A stretch of 6,935 nt of DNA from Eubacterium sp. Lineage in GTDB: Bacteria; Bacillota; Clostridia; Lachnospirales; Lachnospiraceae. The notes beneath the pieces are model-generated. The model made no database searches, was not told the origin of the DNA, and was given only the letters and a program-made list of their open reading frames with translations. Made by a program: the position numbers and the translations under genes. Numbering within the stretch: the stretch's first letter is position 1; each line of letters starts with the position of its first letter. Shown here piece by piece: positions 1 to 6,505 of this stretch. The stretch covers positions 1 to 6,935 of the forward strand of contig JAFSTZ010000454.1 in assembly GCA_017445525.1 (NCBI GenBank). Reading direction: 5' to 3'.

Positions 1-325
1 GGCAGACTGTATCAGGGATGATATCAAGTACAAAGCTTTGGCGAGATTCCCGGCTGTAGTCCGTGATATTTCTCTTGTTATGAAAAAGACTGTTCTTGCA
101 GGACAGATCGAGGAGATCATCCGGAAGAACGGAGGAAAGATACTTGAGGACTTCCATCTCTTTGATATTTATGAGGGAGAGAATGTCGCTGATGATGAGA
201 AGTCACTCGCATATTCCATAACCTTCAGAGCCGGAGACAGGACTCTCGAGGACAAGGATGTGACCGAGGTCATGGATAAGATATTGAAGAATCTTGAACA
301 AAACGGTATTGTACTCAGGAGCTGA
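1..325 (+). CDS. pheT: Phenylalanyl-tRNA synthetase beta subunit, C-terminal part (5' end outside window)
   Basis: This is the last 107 codons of the beta subunit of the cytoplasmic alpha2-beta2 enzyme that charges tRNA-Phe; the first complete codon is at position 2. What remains matches the C-terminal FDX-ACB (ferredoxin-fold anticodon-binding) domain, which contacts the tRNA. Visible hallmarks are the opening ARFPAVVRDISLV, the central HLFDIYEG, the strand SLAYSITFRAGDRTLED and a final amphipathic helix before the TGA at 323-325. There is no start codon because the reading frame runs in from the left edge; the TTG at 38 is internal. In most Firmicutes pheS lies directly upstream, which cannot be checked here. 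The next gene begins 5 nt after the stop, and no terminator hairpin is visible between them, so transcription may continue into it. Confidence 0.95.
   Translation, partial: ADCIRDDIKYKALARFPAVVRDISLVMKKTVLAGQIEEIIRKNGGKILEDFHLFDIYEGENVADDEKSLAYSITFRAGDRTLEDKDVTEVMDKILKNLEQNGIVLRS
317..321 (+). promoter_or_regulatory. Ribosome-binding site for the 331 gene, inside the end of pheT
   Basis: The bases AGGAG lie 9 nt before the ATG at 331 and inside the last codons of pheT. This supports starting the small membrane protein at 331 rather than at an internal Met (residue 25), and so keeps its arginine-rich N-terminus. The position also suggests that translation of the two genes is coupled. Confidence 0.6.
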
Positions 326-330
326 TCTGT

Positions 331-699
331 ATGAGGAGAAGAAGGACCGTGCGCAGAGGCAGGACGAGAAACAGAACTTCGAACAAGCGTAAACATAAGG
401 TCATGTTTTCCAATAAATATCACCCCGTCAAGGGCATTTGGAGTGCGGTGATCGGCGGGGTGTGCCTGATCATCATGGTATTTTTATTTATGGTGTCGGG
501 CGCGCACAGAGGCTCTTCTGCGACCTGGGTCGGTGTTGCCGGTTTCTGGACGCTGGGTCTTTCGATCGCCGGGTTTGTACTCGGTACCAAGAGCTACAGG
601 ATGGATGATGTATATATGATCACACCTATGCTCGGATCGATATTAAACGGTGTGGTGATGCTGGTTCTTATTGTATTATATGTGGCAGGTATGGTATGA
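331..699 (+). CDS. Small three-helix membrane protein, DUF6142-like, with Arg-rich N-terminus
   Basis: A 122-residue protein of unknown function. Residues 2-23 are very basic, with 10 Arg and 3 Lys. They are followed by a short NKYHPVKG motif (28-35) and three hydrophobic segments at about 36-56, 66-85 and 97-119. The HPVKG motif before the first helix and the three-helix layout resemble the DUF6142 family of small Lachnospiraceae membrane proteins; this is from memory, not a search. The charged N-terminus should sit in the cytoplasm and could touch nucleic acid or phospholipid, which is inference. An AGGAG at 317-321 supports the start. The gene begins 5 nt after pheT, and its stop overlaps the next start (ATGA at 696-699), so it is probably co-translated with the AP2-repeat protein. 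No catalytic residues are evident. Confidence 0.8.
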   Translation: MRRRRTVRRGRTRNRTSNKRKHKVMFSNKYHPVKGIWSAVIGGVCLIIMVFLFMVSGAHRGSSATWVGVAGFWTLGLSIAGFVLGTKSYRMDDVYMITPMLGSILNGVVMLVLIVLYVAGMV

Positions 700-1562
700 A
701 AAAAGGAGTGTACAAGGCTGTCAGAAAGGATGGCACACTTTACTACAGAGCTTCTTTCACATATAAGAACAAGCATATCAGTCTCGGCAGTTTTGATGAT
801 GAGGAGAGTGCACATCGGGCTTATCTCGAGGCGGGGTATATCGTTGCGAGAGAGCCGGGTGAGATAGTGCATCAGGCTCATCGTGAAGCCGGATCGATGG
901 GAGACGGTGCCCGGAGTTTTACTGACGGAACCGGGATGGCACCTGCGATAGAGGACTATGATAAAAACAGTGTTTTGTCGTTTGATAAATGGGTTGTCCT
1001 GATCAATTTCAGAGACAATGATATGTATCTCAAAACCCCTATTTATCTTAAGGAGCGGTTTTTTTATTATTATTTTGCGCCTGAGGATTATCTGATATTT
1101 GACAGCGATGATCTCTTTTATTATTCTACGCACAGTATCATGCGCAGAGGCGGACATTATTTTGTGGCCGACTTCGGGATGCAGGTGAATATCAGATCCA
1201 GATACGGCATCAAAAACTTCGCCGTGGAGGGCAGGGATTATCTGTTTGCAAACGGTGATAAAAATGATTATCGTTCCGCCAATCTTATCGTGATAAATCG
1301 CTATCACGGAGTGAGAAAAAAAGAGCAGGGTGCAAAGGTTTTCTATGAAGTAAAAATACATGTAAATGGAGATATAATAGTAGGAAGATATGATGATGAA
1401 AATACCGCTGCGGTAGCTTACAATAAAGCAGCTGATATTCTGAATAATAACGGTATAGTAAAAGACTTCTCCGAGAATTATATCGAGGAGCTTGACTCGA
1501 TGCAATACAAGTTGTTATATGATACAGTTAAGATATCTGATCGTATAATCAATTTAAAATAA
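696..1562 (+). CDS. Protein with two AP2-like repeats and a degenerate HNH-like motif; putative DNA-binding protein
   Basis: A 288-residue soluble protein. Residues 3-50 form an AP2-like unit: GVYKAVRKDG, an aromatic strand, LGSFDDEESAHRAYLEA. A second copy lies at 204-250: HGVRKK, FYEVKI, VGRYDDENTAAVAYNKAADIL. Both carry the pattern GV..K, then G.(Y/F)D(D/E)E..A..AY, as in AP2 domains fused to HNH homing endonucleases, where AP2 binds DNA. Just before the second copy, residues 186-197 (NGDKNDYRSANL) match the conserved NGD..D.R..NL piece of AP2-HNH enzymes, but the histidines expected just upstream are replaced (DYLFANGD). Nuclease activity is therefore probably lost. The middle, about 95-175, is rich in Tyr and Phe and matches no domain I know; residues 51-85 look like a linker. 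The start at 696 overlaps the previous stop, has only a weak AGGT upstream, and has no good later alternative (next Met is residue 68). The role is unknown; a transcription factor or a domesticated nuclease is the best guess. Confidence 0.75.
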   Translation: MKKGVYKAVRKDGTLYYRASFTYKNKHISLGSFDDEESAHRAYLEAGYIVAREPGEIVHQAHREAGSMGDGARSFTDGTGMAPAIEDYDKNSVLSFDKWVVLINFRDNDMYLKTPIYLKERFFYYYFAPEDYLIFDSDDLFYYSTHSIMRRGGHYFVADFGMQVNIRSRYGIKNFAVEGRDYLFANGDKNDYRSANLIVINRYHGVRKKEQGAKVFYEVKIHVNGDIIVGRYDDENTAAVAYNKAADILNNNGIVKDFSENYIEELDSMQYKLLYDTVKISDRIINLK

Positions 1563-1574
1563 AATAGACGTGTG

Positions 1575-1603
1575 TTTATACAGATAATTATTTATGATAT
1601 GAT
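1575..1603 (+). promoter_or_regulatory. Candidate sigma-A-type promoter before the export genes
   Basis: TTTATA (1575-1580), a 17-nt spacer and TATGAT (1598-1603) give a plausible -35/-10 pair in the AT-rich gap between the AP2-repeat gene and the export module. A second TATGAT overlaps at 1593-1598 but has no good -35 partner. Transcription would begin near 1610, about 60 nt before the adaptor start. AT-rich DNA often yields such matches by chance, so this is tentative. No terminator hairpin was found in the gap, so read-through from upstream is also possible. Confidence 0.35.
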
Positions 1604-1610
1604 AAAAAAG

Positions 1611-1652
1611 ATGTATTATTCGGAGTATTACTATCAACTCTATTATGATTAG
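1611..1652 (+). other. Possible tyrosine-rich 13-codon ORF in the gap (doubtful)
   Basis: An ATG at 1611 opens a 13-codon frame, MYYSEYYYQLYYD, ending in TAG at 1650-1652; 7 of the 13 residues are Tyr. An in-frame ATG at 1599 would add MIKK. Neither start has a convincing Shine-Dalgarno sequence. If the promoter at 1575-1603 is real, transcription would start almost at the 1611 ATG, which would make it leaderless. The run of TAT codons may simply reflect AT-rich spacer DNA. It could be a leader peptide or a very small product, but chance is the most likely explanation. Confidence 0.12.
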
Positions 1653-1669
1653 TATGTGGAGGAAAACCA

Positions 1670-2107
1670 ATGGATGAGAGATCGGAATCTATCGATTCGC
1701 CCGAGAAACTTGATGCTTATCTGCAGGTTACCAAGCCGTCAATGTGGATTGTTTTTGGCGGTGTTTTTTTGTTTGTGATCGCGGTTATTTTGTGGGGTAC
1801 TTTATCGAGTATAAATATGACTATAAAGACGGAGGGTTACATCCGTGACGGTCAGGCGTACTTTACCATAAGCGGTAACAGGGTTGACTATATAGAGAAA
1901 GGTCAGACGATAAAGATAAATGGCAAGGATTCCGTGATCAGTTCTTTGGTATACAGTGATGAGATAGATGACGGATCGGGAGCGGCGGATGCTGGTGATG
2001 AAAGCAGGAGTGTCTATCTCACCGTAGATACGGAATGCAAGGATGGTTACTGCAAGGCCTCTATAAATGTAGGCAGTGTTGCACCTATATACTTTTTGTT
2101 CCATTGA
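1670..2107 (+). CDS. Mini HlyD-like membrane adaptor of an NHLM/NHLP-type peptide exporter
   Basis: A 145-residue protein with one membrane segment at about 24-45, preceded by DSPEKLDAYLQVTKPS (9-24). That opening resembles the N-terminus of NHLM bacteriocin-system secretion proteins (TIGR03794, HlyD family), which are normally some 400 residues or more. After the helix there are only about 100 residues, predicted to be mostly beta strands outside the cell. YIEKGQTIKINGKD (74-87) resembles the 'ikvGq.v.i' strand of the membrane-proximal beta-barrel of HlyD adaptors. The lipoyl domain and the long coiled-coil hairpin are absent. Residues 100-112 form an Asp/Gly/Ala-rich loop; Cys123 and Cys128 could form a disulfide. 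A strong GGAGGA at 1658-1663 supports the start. The next gene, 44 nt downstream, is the C39-ABC exporter, so the protein most likely belongs to that complex. It may anchor or organise the transporter rather than form a tunnel. Confidence 0.7.
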   Translation: MDERSESIDSPEKLDAYLQVTKPSMWIVFGGVFLFVIAVILWGTLSSINMTIKTEGYIRDGQAYFTISGNRVDYIEKGQTIKINGKDSVISSLVYSDEIDDGSGAADAGDESRSVYLTVDTECKDGYCKASINVGSVAPIYFLFH

Positions 2108-2151
2108 TTATTTGAAACTATATTATTGACTATAAAACAGGGAAGTTTGCG

Positions 2152-4305
2152 ATGAGTAAAAGGATAGCCAAAGTCCCGGTGATACTGCAGATGGAGACGC
2201 TTGAGTGCGGTGCAGTATGTCTTGGGATGATACTTGCATATTACAAAAAATACGTTCCACTGGAGAAACTCAGAGTCGACTGCGGTGTTTCCAGGGACGG
2301 ATCAAATGCAAGCAGTATGGTGAAGGCAGCGAGGAAGTATGATCTCAAGGCTGCCGGTTTTCGTATGTCCTTTGATGAGTTGAAAAATGAGGAGCAGTTT
2401 CCCTGTGTTGTTTTTTGGGAGTATGACCACTTTCTGGTCGTCCGCGGGATCAAGAACGGATATGTGTATATCAACGATCCTGCCGAGGGATCGATAAAAA
2501 TGCCCGTGGAGAGATTCAAGACCGGGTTTACCGGGATCGTGCTCAGTTTTGAACCGACGGAAGCGTTCAAACCGGAGGGCTCAAAAAGGAGTGTTGTAAA
2601 GTATGCGGCACGCCGTATGAGCGGTATGAAAAAGGCGGTTGTATTTGTCATAATGACAACCGTACTCGGTTATTTCTTTGAGATAGCAGATCCTGCAATG
2701 ACCAGATTTTTCTTGGATTATATCCTTCCGGTTGAACATCGGGAGTGGGTCGATCCGTTTTTTATCATCCTCATTTCTCTCGCTGTGATGAATATCGTCA
2801 TGCGCTGGACCAGGGCTATATACCAGTTGAAGCTTGACGGCAAGATGGCGGTCATGGGGTCCATGAGGTATATGTGGCATGTATTCAGGCTGCCCATGAC
2901 ATTTTTCTCGGGACGTATGGCGGGTGATGTTATCATACGTCAGGAGATGAATGAGGAGATATCCGGCACGATAGTAAACAGTGTCGGACCTCTTTTCTTT
3001 GATTCAGTCATGATGGGGATCTATCTGTTTTTGATGATGAGATCTCACTTCTATCTGTCATTGTTGGGTCTGTCGTCCATACTTATCCATATGCTCGTTG
3101 CCAAGATCATCTCGCAAAAAAGAGTTGACTATACCAGGGTACAGTTGAGGGATGAGAGCAGGATGGAGTCCTATATGCTGAACGGTATACATATGATGGA
3201 TACCATCAAGTCGAGCGGCTCTGAGGGCGGTTTCTTCGTAAAGTGGTCGGGTTATCAGGCGTCTTTATACAGAAACAAGACCAGGCTTATCAAAAATGAT
3301 ATCCTCCTCGGGATAATCCCCGAGTTTCTGGAACTGCTGGCCGGAGATCTGGTTCTGGCGGTTGGTGTATGGCTGATCATCAAGGGACACTTTGCGATCG
3401 GTATGATCATGGCGTTTCAGGAGGTCATGGAGCTGTTTTTGCGTCCTGCCGCAAATATGATACATGCCGGTCAGACCATCAGGGAGATGGAGACTCAGAT
3501 CGAGCGTGTAGAGGACGTGATGAAATATGCAGAGGATGACAGGATTCACAACAAGGATAAAGAGTACAAACTCAATAAGGGGAAACTTTTGGGAGATATC
3601 GAGCTCAAGGGAGTTTCGTTTGGGTATTCCAACCAGGGCAAGCCTGTGGTTGAGGATCTCACGATCAAAGTAAAGCAGGGACAGAGGATCGCCATCGTAG
3701 GTGAGAGCGGTTGTGGCAAGTCCACTCTTATAAATCTTATGACCGGCCTCTACAGGCCTTGGGAGGGTCAGATTCTTTATGACGGATATGAGATAGATGA
3801 TATCGACCGGTACGTGTTTACCGGATCCGTAGCTTTGGTTGATCAGGATGTGACTCTTTTTGCGGATACCATAGAGAATAATATAAAAATGTGGGATGAC
3901 TCCGTAGAGGATTTTGAGATGATCCTTGCAGCCAGAGATGCCGGCATACATGATGAGATCATCATGCGTGACGGAGGATATCGCAGTATGCTTTTGGAGG
4001 GTGGCTCGGATCTTTCGGGCGGAGAGAGACAGAGGATCGAGATAGCCAGAGTCCTGGCCAAGGATCCCTCTGTACTGATACTTGATGAGGCGACCTCAGC
4101 CCTTGATGCAAAAACAGAGGCGGAGGTTGTAAAGGCTATCAGCGATCGTGGTGTGACGTGCATCATCATTGCACACAGGCTTTCAACGGTCAGAGATTGT
4201 GATATGATATACTGCATGGAGGATGGCAGGATAGTCGAGCAGGGAACTCACGATGAGCTTTTTGAAAAGGGCGGCGTTTATGCCGGACTGGTGGCGGATG
4301 AATGA
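2152..4305 (+). CDS. Peptidase C39/ABC permease/ATPase, NHLM/NHLP-type bacteriocin exporter subunit 1
   Basis: A 717-residue membrane exporter that should cut the leader from a peptide and export the product using ATP. Residues 1-135 are a C39 peptidase domain: QMETLECG with catalytic Cys19, His93 in YDHFLVV, and Asp109 in INDPAEG, so the triad is complete. Six hydrophobic segments at about 162-180, 202-218, 278-297, 300-318, 385-410 and 413-430 form the permease. The ATPase has Walker A GESGCGKST (517-525), Q-loop Q565, signature LSGGERQ (621-627), Walker B VLILDEA (641-647, catalytic Glu646), D-loop SALD (649-652) and H-loop His675, all intact. Order and length fit TIGR03796 (peptidase/permease/ATPase, about 700 residues). 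C39 domains cut after Gly-Gly-type leaders; no such precursor is visible here. AGGGA at 2139-2143 precedes the start. The stop overlaps the next start by 4 nt (ATGA), which suggests equal expression and a two-ABC complex. Confidence 0.93.
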   Translation: MSKRIAKVPVILQMETLECGAVCLGMILAYYKKYVPLEKLRVDCGVSRDGSNASSMVKAARKYDLKAAGFRMSFDELKNEEQFPCVVFWEYDHFLVVRGIKNGYVYINDPAEGSIKMPVERFKTGFTGIVLSFEPTEAFKPEGSKRSVVKYAARRMSGMKKAVVFVIMTTVLGYFFEIADPAMTRFFLDYILPVEHREWVDPFFIILISLAVMNIVMRWTRAIYQLKLDGKMAVMGSMRYMWHVFRLPMTFFSGRMAGDVIIRQEMNEEISGTIVNSVGPLFFDSVMMGIYLFLMMRSHFYLSLLGLSSILIHMLVAKIISQKRVDYTRVQLRDESRMESYMLNGIHMMDTIKSSGSEGGFFVKWSGYQASLYRNKTRLIKNDILLGIIPEFLELLAGDLVLAVGVWLIIKGHFAIGMIMAFQEVMELFLRPAANMIHAGQTIREMETQIERVEDVMKYAEDDRIHNKDKEYKLNKGKLLGDIELKGVSFGYSNQGKPVVEDLTIKVKQGQRIAIVGESGCGKSTLINLMTGLYRPWEGQILYDGYEIDDIDRYVFTGSVALVDQDVTLFADTIENNIKMWDDSVEDFEMILAARDAGIHDEIIMRDGGYRSMLLEGGSDLSGGERQRIEIARVLAKDPSVLILDEATSALDAKTEAEVVKAISDRGVTCIIIAHRLSTVRDCDMIYCMEDGRIVEQGTHDELFEKGGVYAGLVADE

Positions 4306-6479
4306 GTAGTTGGTTTGATGATCAGATACAGATGAGAAAAGAGCTGGATGAGGAAAAGCTTGAGGAGGCTTTTATTCATGCGGCTGCTTCTGTTCTGGGT
4401 AAAAAGGGGGCTGTCAGACTCGGAGACAACAGAGTCCATCTGAAGGAAGCTGTTGATTCCGTGCTGAAGTTCTATCATCTCAAGCCGGTCGAGATACCCG
4501 ATAATATAACCGATGATATGGAGAGGCTGGAGTATTCTCTGAGACCGCACGGGATGATGAGCAGGAAGGTGAAGCTCGATAAGGGCTGGTACAAAAAAGC
4601 CTACGGACCGATGATAGGAAAGCTAACGGACAGCGGTCTGCCTATAGCGCTGATACCCGGAAGAGCGGGTATTTATACGTTTATCGATCCTGAGACTGGC
4701 AAGTCCCATACACTGAACAAGTCAAACGAGTCCAGAGTGTCCTTGGATGCGATATGTTTTTATAGGCCTTTTCCCAGTAAGTCTCTGCATGTGAGGGATC
4801 TTCTGAGATACATGCTTGGCACAGTATCTGTCAGGAGTATAGTGGGCGTTATCTTTGTTTCGGTCGTTATATCATCGCTCGGCTTATTTATACCGACGAT
4901 CACTCATGCGATGACGAGTCAGGTTGTGGAGACAGGCAGTCTGAGGATGCTTATAACTATAGCTTTATCTCTGCTTTTGATCAGGCTTTCATCTCTGATG
5001 TTTGACGCTGTAAAGGAGTTTCTGATCAAGAGGATGGAGATAGCTGCGTCACTTCAGGTGGAAGCGGCCGTGATGGCAAGGCTTCTGTCACTGCCTTCCG
5101 GATTTTTCAAGAAGTACAGCTCAGGTGAGCTCTCGACCAGAGCATCTGCAGTAGAAGAGATCAGCAACATAGTGATCGAGGAGGTCTTCGGTCTGGGTAT
5201 CCTGTCGCTGACATCGCTGATAAACATCACTCAGATCGTCCACTACAGTCCGTCTTTGGTCGTGCCTGCACTCTGTGTGATATTGCTTACATTTATAACT
5301 ATGGTAGTCTGCACGATCCTTCGTACCAGGATAAATAAGATGCATGCGGAACACGAGGCGAAGGAGAGAGGACTTAAGTATTCGCTCATAACCGGCATGA
5401 GAAAAATACGTGCTGCGGGTGCAGAAAACAGAGCCTTTGCAGGCTGGGCCGATATGTATGCCGAGGGGGCATCGCTGAAGTATGATCCGCCGATGCTGTT
5501 GAAGGTGCAGGAGGTGTTGCTCACATCCATCTCACTTTTGGGAACGGTGGTGATCTACGGTATAGCAACTCAAACGGGTGTCCATGTTGAGGATTACTAT
5601 GCTTTCAACGCTTCCTACAGTATCGTGATGGGGGCATTTGTCTCGCTTGCGGCTACAGTGACACAGATCTCCAGGATACGCCCTGCGATAGATATGGCGG
5701 AACCGATACTGAGGGAAATCCCCGAGATCGATTCGCATATGAGACCGATCAATATAACCGGTGGACTGGAGGTCAGCCATGTTTCTTTTAAGTACAACGA
5801 AGGAAGCAAGTATGTTATAAATGATCTGTCATTTGCCGTGAAAAAAGGAGAGTATGTCGGCATAGTTGGTAAGACCGGTTGCGGAAAGTCTACGCTGATC
5901 AGGCTCCTGCTGGGCTTTGAGAAGCCGGAGAAGGGTGTTATCTACTATGGAAACAGTGATATATCAAAGTACGATCTGAGGTCGCTCAGATCACAGATCG
6001 GAGTGGTGTTGCAGAACGGTGAGCTGATGCCGGGAAGTATATTTGAAAACATCGCTGTATCCAAGCCGATGATGACTGCATCTGAGGCGTGGGAGGCTGC
6101 TGAGGCTGCCTGTATAGCCGATGATATCAGAAAGATGCCCATGGGTATGAACACGGTCATCTCTGAGGGACACGGCGGCATATCAGGTGGACAGAAGCAG
6201 AGGATACTGATAGCGAGAGCACTTGCGCACAAACCGAAGTTTTTGATATTTGACGAGGCCACATCGGCGCTTGACAACAAGAGGCAGAAGGCCGTGACGG
6301 AGTCTCTCGATGAGCTTAACTGTACCAGGATAGTGGTGGCGCACCGTCTGTCAACCATCAAGGGGTGCGACAGGATCCTTGTGATGGACGAGGGGCGCAT
6401 CGTCGAGAGCGGTACGTATGATGAGCTGCTGAGTCAGGGGGGCATTTTTACTGAATTGGTGGAGAGGCAGAGGTTGTGA
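4302..6479 (+). CDS. ABC permease/ATPase, NHLM/NHLP-type bacteriocin exporter subunit 2
   Basis: A 725-residue membrane ABC protein, probable partner of the upstream C39 exporter. Residues 1-165 form a soluble N-terminal region without Cys/His peptidase motifs; its end (PIALIPGRAGIYTFIDP, then FYRPFP at 153-158) is typical of the second NHLM ABC subunit (TIGR03797). Hydrophobic segments at about 177-199, 213-231, 296-313, 318-340, 403-425 and 433-453 make a six-helix permease. The ATPase shows Walker A GKTGCGKST (523-531), Q-loop Q571, signature ISGGQKQ (627-633), Walker B FLIFDEA (647-653, catalytic Glu652), SALD (655-658) and His681. Because both exporter ABC proteins keep all ATPase motifs, neither site looks degenerate, unlike many heterodimeric exporters. 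The start overlaps the previous stop (4302-4305). The substrate is unknown. Assignment as a subunit of the same complex follows from the gene pairing and family resemblance. Confidence 0.92.
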   Translation: MSSWFDDQIQMRKELDEEKLEEAFIHAAASVLGKKGAVRLGDNRVHLKEAVDSVLKFYHLKPVEIPDNITDDMERLEYSLRPHGMMSRKVKLDKGWYKKAYGPMIGKLTDSGLPIALIPGRAGIYTFIDPETGKSHTLNKSNESRVSLDAICFYRPFPSKSLHVRDLLRYMLGTVSVRSIVGVIFVSVVISSLGLFIPTITHAMTSQVVETGSLRMLITIALSLLLIRLSSLMFDAVKEFLIKRMEIAASLQVEAAVMARLLSLPSGFFKKYSSGELSTRASAVEEISNIVIEEVFGLGILSLTSLINITQIVHYSPSLVVPALCVILLTFITMVVCTILRTRINKMHAEHEAKERGLKYSLITGMRKIRAAGAENRAFAGWADMYAEGASLKYDPPMLLKVQEVLLTSISLLGTVVIYGIATQTGVHVEDYYAFNASYSIVMGAFVSLAATVTQISRIRPAIDMAEPILREIPEIDSHMRPINITGGLEVSHVSFKYNEGSKYVINDLSFAVKKGEYVGIVGKTGCGKSTLIRLLLGFEKPEKGVIYYGNSDISKYDLRSLRSQIGVVLQNGELMPGSIFENIAVSKPMMTASEAWEAAEAACIADDIRKMPMGMNTVISEGHGGISGGQKQRILIARALAHKPKFLIFDEATSALDNKRQKAVTESLDELNCTRIVVAHRLSTIKGCDRILVMDEGRIVESGTYDELLSQGGIFTELVERQRL

Positions 6480-6505
6480 GCTGCTTTTGAAATAAGGAGA
6501 AAAAG

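Noticed and set aside
38..325. A separate 95-residue gene starting at the TTG at 38
   Set aside because: The frame is open to the left edge and the sequence is the conserved end of PheT, so the TTG is an internal Leu codon.
594..1505. A 303-codon open frame on the minus strand, longer than the plus-strand gene it covers
   Set aside because: The plus-strand frame has recognisable AP2-like repeats, an HNH-like motif and coupling to the previous gene. The antisense product is Ile/His/Ser-rich with no motif, so it is a shadow.
1563..1669. A rho-independent terminator after the AP2-repeat gene
   Set aside because: No GC-rich stem followed by a T run is visible; the T stretches here are not preceded by an inverted repeat.
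1670..2107. Mini-adaptor as a frameshifted fragment of a full-length HlyD gene, given the T7 run at 1764-1770
   Set aside because: The frame continues through the T run into a sensible beta-rich domain, and only 44 nt remain before the next gene. There is no room for the missing several hundred residues in another frame.
2108..2151. A separate promoter for the C39-ABC gene (TTGACT at 2126-2131)
   Set aside because: No acceptable -10 lies 16-18 nt downstream, and the gene fits a transcript starting before the adaptor.
3265..3951. A 228-codon open frame on the minus strand inside the first ABC gene
   Set aside because: It lies opposite strongly conserved permease and ATPase motifs of the plus strand and shows no protein family features.
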